Under the pieces are notes generated by a model. The model was not told the DNA's origin. It saw nothing but the letters and a program-made list of their open reading frames with translations, and did not search any database. Shown here in pieces: positions 5,994 to 10,087 of a stretch of 10,087 nucleotides of DNA. The stretch spans positions 1-10,087 of the forward strand of contig DATBDM010000084.1 in NCBI GenBank assembly GCA_036269915.1, given 5' to 3'. Origin of the DNA: DATBDM01 sp036269915 (GTDB lineage Bacteria > Actinomycetota > Thermoleophilia > Solirubrobacterales > Solirubrobacteraceae). Every line of letters starts with the position of its first letter. Position 1 is the stretch's first letter. Position numbers and translations under genes: made by a program.

Positions 5994-7475
5994 TCAGTCG
6001 GCCGGGATCGTGACGTTGCGCCCGGCGGACTTCGCCGCCGAGAGCGCGTCCTGCGCGCGGGCCACGAGCAGCTCGGCCGGCTCCTCGCCGTCCCAGCGCG
6101 CGACGCCGGCCGACGCGGTCTGACCGCGCGGCGTCGCGGCGCGCACGCGGTCGAGCACCTCGCACGCCTCGCCGAGCCCGCACGACGGGAGCACGACCGC
6201 GAACTCGGTGCCCTCGAGGCGGGCGAGCACGTCGACCTCGCGCAGCTCGTTGCGCCAGCGCGCGGCGGTCTCCTTGATCAGCATGTCGCCCTCGCGCTCG
6301 CCGCGGAGCATGTTGAAGGCGCTCATGTGGTCGATGTCGACGATCGCGACCGAGACCGGCGTGTCGGCGCGGCGCGCGCGGGCCAGCTCGCGCGGCAGCT
6401 CGTCGTCCCAGACGCGGCGGGTCATCAGGCCCGTGTGGGGGTCGGTGAGCGCGAGCGCCTCCATGCGCGAGCGCAGCGCGGCATGCTCGATCGCCACCGC
6501 GGCCTGCGCGGCGAGCAGTCGCAGCACGCCGGCGGGGGCATCCGACAGCGCCTCGAGCGGCGCCTGCCAGATCACGATCAGCACCCCGGCGACCTGGCCG
6601 TCGCGCAGCACCGGCTCGAACACCGCCGAGCGGGCGCGCGTGGCCTCGACGAGGGGCTCCGCCAGCGCGGGGTGCTGGGTCGCGTCGGCGACGAAGTAGG
6701 TCTCCTTGGCCTGGAACGCGCGGCCGGGGCCGGCCTCCGCGCGCGGCTGGATCGTCACGGGCGCGACGGAGATGCCGGCCATCGCGGTCGACTGGAAGTC
6801 GCGGCCGGACGGCTCGAGCAGGAAGGCGATCGGCGCGCCGGCGACCTCGCAGGCGGCCTCGCAGACCGCGGTGCGCGCGTCGTGGCCGGTGGCGAGCGCC
6901 TTGGCGACGCGCCCGATGGCGCCCATCCCGCGGGCCTGATCGCGCAGCAGGTCGTTGAAGCGGCGCAGGTCGCGCTCGTTGGACTCGCGCTCGAGCTCGG
7001 CGGAGAGGACGCGGGCGAGCATGGTGAACAGCTGCTCGTCGGCCGGGCCGAACGCGCCGCGGCGGTCGTGCAGCGCCGCCAGCGCGCCGACGCGGGTGCC
7101 GTCGGAGAGCTCGAGTGGGACGCCGAGGTAGGCGCCGGCCTGCACGCGCTCCTGCATCGCGAGCGTCCCGTAGACGTCGCTTCCGGGCACGTCGTTGCAC
7201 AGCCGCGGGCCTCGGTCCTCGGCCATGTGCGAGCAGAAGGCGTCGCCGAGCGGGATCGCCAGGTTCGAGCGCAGCCCGAGCGCCGCGCCGCCGCGGGCGT
7301 CGACGATGCGATGCGTGAACTGGCCGCGGTCGAGGTGCGCGAGGTAGAGGACCGCGTCGGGCATGTGGTGCTCGAGCAGGTCGAGCACGGCGCGTGTGGC
7401 GTCGGCGAAGGACCGGTAGGTCGCCGAGGACGCCGCCGCCGCTGCCTTGATCGCGCTCGTGTCCACGAGACTCAT
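5994..7475 (-). CDS. GAF-GAF-degenerate GGDEF signalling protein
   Basis: 493 residues, no membrane segment. GAF 1 spans about 25-160 and GAF 2 about 185-335; both are typical small-molecule or light/redox sensor folds of the PhyR/FhlA type with unknown ligand. The GGDEF domain is about 340-490. It retains LTDPHTGL (343-350), Asp380/Asp382 in VDIDH, Asn388, the GD pair 396-397, and AKSAGRN (481-487). The signature is EGTEF (421-425) instead of GG[DE]EF, so the metal-binding third residue is Thr, and DxDxFK has lost FK. Diguanylate cyclase activity is therefore unlikely, while guanine-contact Asn and Asp and an RxxD inhibitory site (Arg412, Asp415, five residues before the signature) remain. 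It may bind c-di-GMP or GTP rather than make it. The ATG at 7475 fits a divergent promoter; upstream in-frame codons run into the neighbouring gene. The stop lies 16 bases from the helicase stop. Confidence 0.82.
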   Translation of the reverse strand: MSLVDTSAIKAAAAASSATYRSFADATRAVLDLLEHHMPDAVLYLAHLDRGQFTHRIVDARGGAALGLRSNLAIPLGDAFCSHMAEDRGPRLCNDVPGSDVYGTLAMQERVQAGAYLGVPLELSDGTRVGALAALHDRRGAFGPADEQLFTMLARVLSAELERESNERDLRRFNDLLRDQARGMGAIGRVAKALATGHDARTAVCEAACEVAGAPIAFLLEPSGRDFQSTAMAGISVAPVTIQPRAEAGPGRAFQAKETYFVADATQHPALAEPLVEATRARSAVFEPVLRDGQVAGVLIVIWQAPLEALSDAPAGVLRLLAAQAAVAIEHAALRSRMEALALTDPHTGLMTRRVWDDELPRELARARRADTPVSVAIVDIDHMSAFNMLRGEREGDMLIKETAARWRNELREVDVLARLEGTEFAVVLPSCGLGEACEVLDRVRAATPRGQTASAGVARWDGEEPAELLVARAQDALSAAKSAGRNVTIPAD

Positions 7476-7485
7476 TGTGGGGTGA

Positions 7486-7491
7486 CGGATA
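7486..7491 (-). promoter_or_regulatory. Possible -10 box for the GAF-GGDEF gene
   Basis: On the minus strand TATCCG lies 10 bases before the ATG at 7475. The last base departs from TANNNT. No Shine-Dalgarno is visible between it and the ATG (TCACCCCACA), which favours a leaderless transcript. It shares the 55-base divergent gap with the promoter of the hydrolase gene. Confidence 0.35.
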
Positions 7492-7514
7492 CCCGGCGCA
7501 ACGGGACATCCGTC

Positions 7515-7520
7515 TAGAGT
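7515..7520 (+). promoter_or_regulatory. Probable -10 box of a leaderless promoter for the FAH-family gene
   Basis: TAGAGT fits TANNNT and lies 10 bases before the ATG at 7531. The intervening CCGGACCCCA contains no Shine-Dalgarno. It faces away from the TATCCG box at 7491-7486, so the two promoters lie back to back within 55 bases. Confidence 0.5.
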
Positions 7521-7530
7521 CCGGACCCCA

Positions 7531-8319
7531 ATGCGCCTGTGCACCTTCCTCGCACCGGGCGACGACGCGCCGCGCGCCGGCGAGGTGCGCGGCGACGAGG
7601 TCGTCGCGTACGCCTCCGGCACCGTCGTCGACCGCCTCGCCGCCGGGGCGCCGGAGCCCGCCGACGGCCCGTCGTTCGGCCTTGCCGACGTGACGCTGCT
7701 CGCGCCCGTCCCGCGCCCGCAGGCGATCTTCGGCATCGGCCTCAACTACGCCGCCCACGCGGCCGAGCAGGGCCGTGAGCTGCCCGAGCGGCCGATCGTC
7801 TTCATGAAGCTGCCGCGCTCGAGCGTGCCCGGCTCCGGCCCGGTCCGGCGCCCGCGGGTGGTCGAGCGGATGGACTACGAGGCCGAGCTCGTCGCCGTGC
7901 TCGGCGCCGGAGGCCGGATCGCCGGCTGGGCCGTCGGCGACGACGTCTCCGCGCGCGACCTGCAGCGCGCCGAGCCGCAGTGGACGCGCGCCAAGGGCTT
8001 TGACACCTCGTGCCCGTGGGGGCCGTGGATCACGACCGTCGACGAGCTGCCCGACGCCACGAGCCTGCGCATCCGCTCATGGGTCAACGGCGAGCCGCGC
8101 CAGGACTCGACGACCGCCGACCTGATCTTCGGCCCCCAGGTTGTCGTCGACTTCATCGCCGAGACGATCACGCTCGAGCCGGGGGACATCGTCCTCACCG
8201 GCACCCCGCAGGGCGTCGGTGAGGCGATGCACCCGCCGCGCTTCCTCGCCGCCGGCGACGTGGTGCGCGTCGAGATCGAGTCGCTCGGCGCGATCGAGCA
8301 CGTCGTCGAGGACGCCTAG
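7531..8319 (+). CDS. Fumarylacetoacetate hydrolase-family enzyme
   Basis: 262 residues, the normal size for the COG0179 group without the long N-terminal domain of true FAH. A short N-terminal segment (1-60) leads into the catalytic fold: FGIGLNYAAHAAEQGRELP at 67-85 (His76, Glu79), FMKLPRS at 91-97 (Lys93), then the metal ligands Glu117 and Glu119 in DYEAELVAVLG and Asp138 in GDDVSARDLQ. RAKGFDTSCPWGPW (153-166) and LTGTPQGVG (222-230) complete the family signature. Such enzymes cleave or decarboxylate acylpyruvates and related keto acids with Mg or Mn in aromatic or sugar-acid breakdown; the exact substrate cannot be read from sequence. All catalytic positions seem intact. There are no pathway neighbours; it stands alone, with its TAG directly abutting the stop of the convergent protease gene. 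Confidence 0.88.
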   Translation: MRLCTFLAPGDDAPRAGEVRGDEVVAYASGTVVDRLAAGAPEPADGPSFGLADVTLLAPVPRPQAIFGIGLNYAAHAAEQGRELPERPIVFMKLPRSSVPGSGPVRRPRVVERMDYEAELVAVLGAGGRIAGWAVGDDVSARDLQRAEPQWTRAKGFDTSCPWGPWITTVDELPDATSLRIRSWVNGEPRQDSTTADLIFGPQVVVDFIAETITLEPGDIVLTGTPQGVGEAMHPPRFLAAGDVVRVEIESLGAIEHVVEDA

Positions 8320-9093
8320 CTACGGCAGCGTCACGAACTGCCCGAGGAACGCGCGGGCGCTGGCGGTGTCGAGCCGGTAGTCGACGTTGGTCGAGCGGCA
8401 CGGCGTGTCGCCGGTGATCGTCGTCCCCGCGATGATGTTCGTCTCGCTCGCGCCGCCGCCGAGGAAGTTCGGGCCGCCCGAGTCGCCGTAGCACGTGCCG
8501 GCGTTGTCGTTGGCGGGGTTCCCGGAGATCTTCAGCCACGTGTTCGTGACGGTGTTGAGCGTGCCGACGCCCGCGTAGCGTGAGTCGTCGTAGGCGAACT
8601 GCTTGCCGCCCTTCCCGCCGCTCGTCACCGCGTGCGCGCCGAAGCCGACCGAGGTGAACTGCTGCGAGCCGCTGAGGTTGCTCAGCGAGCCGGCCTTCGG
8701 CAGCCGCGCAGGCGTGATGCCCTTGACGGCCTTGTCGAGCACGACCACGGCGAGGTCCTGCGGGTCGCTCGCTGTCTGGTTGTAGCTCGGGTCGGCGTGG
8801 TAGGTGCCCGAGTAGGCCGTGCTCTTGCCCTCGACGTAGTGCGACGCGAAGCTCACCCGCACGCGCGGGACGCCCTCGTCGCAGTGCGCGGCGGTGAGGA
8901 ACACGGTCGGGGAGATGAGCGTGCCGGTGCACTCGATCCAGGTCCCGTCGGAGTACGCCTGCTGGGCGAGCAGGCCGCCGACCTCGGGGTGGGCGTTGCC
9001 GTCGGGAGCGCCGTAGACGACCGCCCGGGCGGGCGTCGCGGCGATCAGGGCGGCCGCCGCGGTGGCGCCCGTGAGCATGAGAAGCTTTCGCAT
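8320..9093 (-). CDS. Secreted chymotrypsin-fold (S1 family) serine protease
   Basis: 257 residues. The signal peptide is MRK followed by a hydrophobic stretch and ATPARA, with likely cleavage after Ala24. The mature chain would start VVYGAP, close to the usual IVGG, so removal of the signal peptide could itself create the activating N-terminus with no propeptide. The catalytic triad is His70 in TAAHC, Asp113 in PQDLAVV and Ser205 in GDSGGP. Cys55-Cys71 and Cys201-Cys232 correspond to the two conserved disulfides around the His and Ser loops. The residue six before the Ser (Gly199) is not Asp, so cleavage after Lys/Arg is not expected. The target is unknown. ATG 9093 is chosen because it gives the complete signal peptide and sits eight bases after TAGCGT. 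It is divergent from the Kelch lipoprotein gene with a 31-base gap. Confidence 0.88.
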   Translation of the reverse strand: MRKLLMLTGATAAAALIAATPARAVVYGAPDGNAHPEVGGLLAQQAYSDGTWIECTGTLISPTVFLTAAHCDEGVPRVRVSFASHYVEGKSTAYSGTYHADPSYNQTASDPQDLAVVVLDKAVKGITPARLPKAGSLSNLSGSQQFTSVGFGAHAVTSGGKGGKQFAYDDSRYAGVGTLNTVTNTWLKISGNPANDNAGTCYGDSGGPNFLGGGASETNIIAGTTITGDTPCRSTNVDYRLDTASARAFLGQFVTLP

Positions 9094-9101
9094 GCGCGCG
9101 A

Positions 9102-9107
9102 ACGCTA
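9102..9107 (-). promoter_or_regulatory. Probable -10 box of a leaderless promoter for the protease gene
   Basis: On the minus strand TAGCGT is eight bases before the ATG at 9093, within GTAGCGTTCG. This is the same spacing and nearly the same box as GTAGCCTGCG before the genes at 747 and 4286. There is no Shine-Dalgarno between box and start. Confidence 0.5.
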
Positions 9108-9111
9108 CTGC

Positions 9112-9117
9112 TATCCC
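9112..9117 (+). promoter_or_regulatory. Possible -10 box for the Kelch lipoprotein gene
   Basis: TATCCC lies seven bases before the ATG at 9125. It lacks the final T of TANNNT, but the whole divergent gap is only 31 bases and this is the best candidate. The alternative reading is that GGGGG (9118-9122) is a very close, weak ribosome site. Confidence 0.3.
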
Positions 9118-9124
9118 GGGGGCG

Positions 9125-10087
9125 ATGGACCGGTTTGCGCGCCCAGCGGCGCTCGTCGCCGTCGCGGTGCTCGCGGCCGGCTGCGGCTCGAGCACGACGA
9201 CGCACGACCACGCGCGCCCGGCGGGCGGCGCGACGGCGTCCGCCACCCCGTCCGCGACGGCGACTGCGACCCCGGCGCCCGTCAAGCTGCATGTCACGGG
9301 CCGCGGCCACATGCCCGCCCCGGTCCAGCTTCCCGCGATGACCGCCGCCGGCCGCTCCGCGCTGGCGATGGGCGGGCTGAGCTCGGCCGACACGTCGCTG
9401 ACCGACGTCGTCCGCATCGACGGCGCCAGCGGGCATCTCGTCGGGCACCTTCCCTCGCCGCTGCACGACGCGGCCGCGGCGACCGCCGGCGGCCGCACCC
9501 TGTTCATCGGCGGCGGCCAGTCGGAGGTCGGCAGCGCGGCGATCGAGCGCGTCACCCGCGGCGGCGCGGTGAGCTCGGCGGGGCGGCTGCCGGCGGGCGC
9601 GTCGGACGTCGAGGCCGCGACCGTCGGCGGCACCGCGTACGTGGTCGGCGGCTACACGGGCACGGCGCCGCTGACCACGATCGTCGCCGTGCGGCCGGGC
9701 GCGGCCCCGCGCGTCGCCGGCCATCTGCCGCGGCCGCTGCGCTACGCGGCGGTCGCCGCCGTAGGCGGGAGGGTGCTGATCGCCGGCGGGACCTCCGGCG
9801 TCACCGCCCGCCGCGAGATCCTCGCCTTCGATCCCGCGACCGGCAGCGTGTCGAAGCTGGGCGCGCTGCCGTCGCCGACGACCCACGCCGCCGGCGCGGC
9901 GCTGGGCGGGCGCTTCTACGTGCTCGGCGGGCGCGGCGCGCTGCTCACGAGCCAGCGCAGGACGATCCTCGCGATCGATCCCGCGAGCGGCCGCGTCGCG
10001 CGCGCGGGCCGGCTGCCGGTCGCGATCAGCGACGCGGGCGCCGCCTCGTTCGCCGACCACATCACCGTGGCCGGCGGCAGGACCGCC
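9125..10087 (+). CDS. Kelch-repeat beta-propeller lipoprotein (3' end outside window)
   Basis: 321 residues are visible, with no stop before the window end. The N-terminus is a lipoprotein signal: basic start, hydrophobic stretch, and LAAGC with Cys20 as the probable lipidated residue. A Thr/Ala/Pro-rich linker (about 22-55) then leads to the propeller. Kelch-type units recur with GG doublets near 83, 130, 175, 221, 268 and 317, about 46-49 residues apart, each followed by strands such as ILAFDPATGSVSKLGALPSP and ILAIDPASGRVARAGRLPVA. Six blades are thus started. Kelch propellers bind proteins or sugars; some are enzymes, but nothing here shows catalysis. It would sit on the outer face of the membrane or in the cell wall. 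It is divergent from the secreted protease gene, so the two exported proteins could be co-regulated. Confidence 0.85.
   Translation, partial: MDRFARPAALVAVAVLAAGCGSSTTTHDHARPAGGATASATPSATATATPAPVKLHVTGRGHMPAPVQLPAMTAAGRSALAMGGLSSADTSLTDVVRIDGASGHLVGHLPSPLHDAAAATAGGRTLFIGGGQSEVGSAAIERVTRGGAVSSAGRLPAGASDVEAATVGGTAYVVGGYTGTAPLTTIVAVRPGAAPRVAGHLPRPLRYAAVAAVGGRVLIAGGTSGVTARREILAFDPATGSVSKLGALPSPTTHAAGAALGGRFYVLGGRGALLTSQRRTILAIDPASGRVARAGRLPVAISDAGAASFADHITVAGGRTA

Noticed and set aside
4201..6123. 640-codon open frame on the plus strand
   Set aside because: It is a shifted frame over the helicase gene, Arg/Pro-rich, without the helicase motifs that the adjacent frame shows clearly.
5353..7758. 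801-codon open frame on the minus strand
   Set aside because: It overlaps the GAF-GGDEF gene in another frame and the helicase gene antisense, its translation is Arg/Ala-rich with no domain pattern, and such frames are common in very GC-rich DNA.
8195..10060. 621-codon open frame on the minus strand
   Set aside because: It covers the protease in a different frame and lies antisense to the Kelch gene; it is of low complexity and shows no family motifs.

Overview
The window is very GC-rich DNA with strong G/C preference at third codon positions, densely packed genes on both strands, short intergenic gaps and several probable leaderless promoters. Together with the protein families present, this suggests a high-GC actinobacterium-like genome, plausibly of the Thermoleophilia/Solirubrobacterales type. 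That placement is an inference from style, not from a marker gene. I found no rRNA, tRNA, CRISPR array, transposase or phage gene. No stretch longer than about 125 bases lacks a gene.

Layout. (1) 17-625 (+) encodes a ParB/Srx-fold protein with an unusual hydrophobic N-terminus; its stop codon lies inside a cluster of REP-like palindromes (606-692). (2) 747-1502 and 1499-2734 (+) form a two-gene unit joined by an ATGA overlap: a uronate dehydrogenase-like SDR and a GT4 glycosyltransferase of the glycogen-synthase-like kind. (3) 4187-3270 and 3240-2659 (-) form a second unit: a DsbA-family protein with a single active-site cysteine and a probable C-terminal winged helix, then a hexapeptide acyltransferase-like protein. 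Its 3' end overlaps the glycosyltransferase gene antisense by 76 bp. (4) 4286-5977 (+) is a superfamily 2 helicase, divergent from the DsbA-like gene. (5) 7475-5994 (-) is a GAF-GAF-GGDEF protein with a degenerate GGDEF signature. (6) 7531-8319 (+) is a fumarylacetoacetate hydrolase-family enzyme. (7) 9093-8320 (-) is a secreted chymotrypsin-fold serine protease. (8) 9125 to the window end (+) is a Kelch-propeller lipoprotein, truncated by the window.

How the genes relate. Only the two short same-strand units look like operons. The rest are single genes in alternating orientation, so a shared pathway cannot be argued from position. The sugar-acid dehydrogenase and GT4 enzyme point to carbohydrate metabolism. 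The GAF-GGDEF protein points to small-molecule or nucleotide signalling. The protease and Kelch lipoprotein are exported and share a 31-bp divergent promoter region.

The most interesting non-coding signals are the palindrome cluster at 606-692, a recurring GTAGC[CG]T[GT]CG box placed identically upstream of three start codons, and the near absence of spacer at all three convergent gene ends. I did not find a convincing multi-gene novel system; the findings are individual anomalies.
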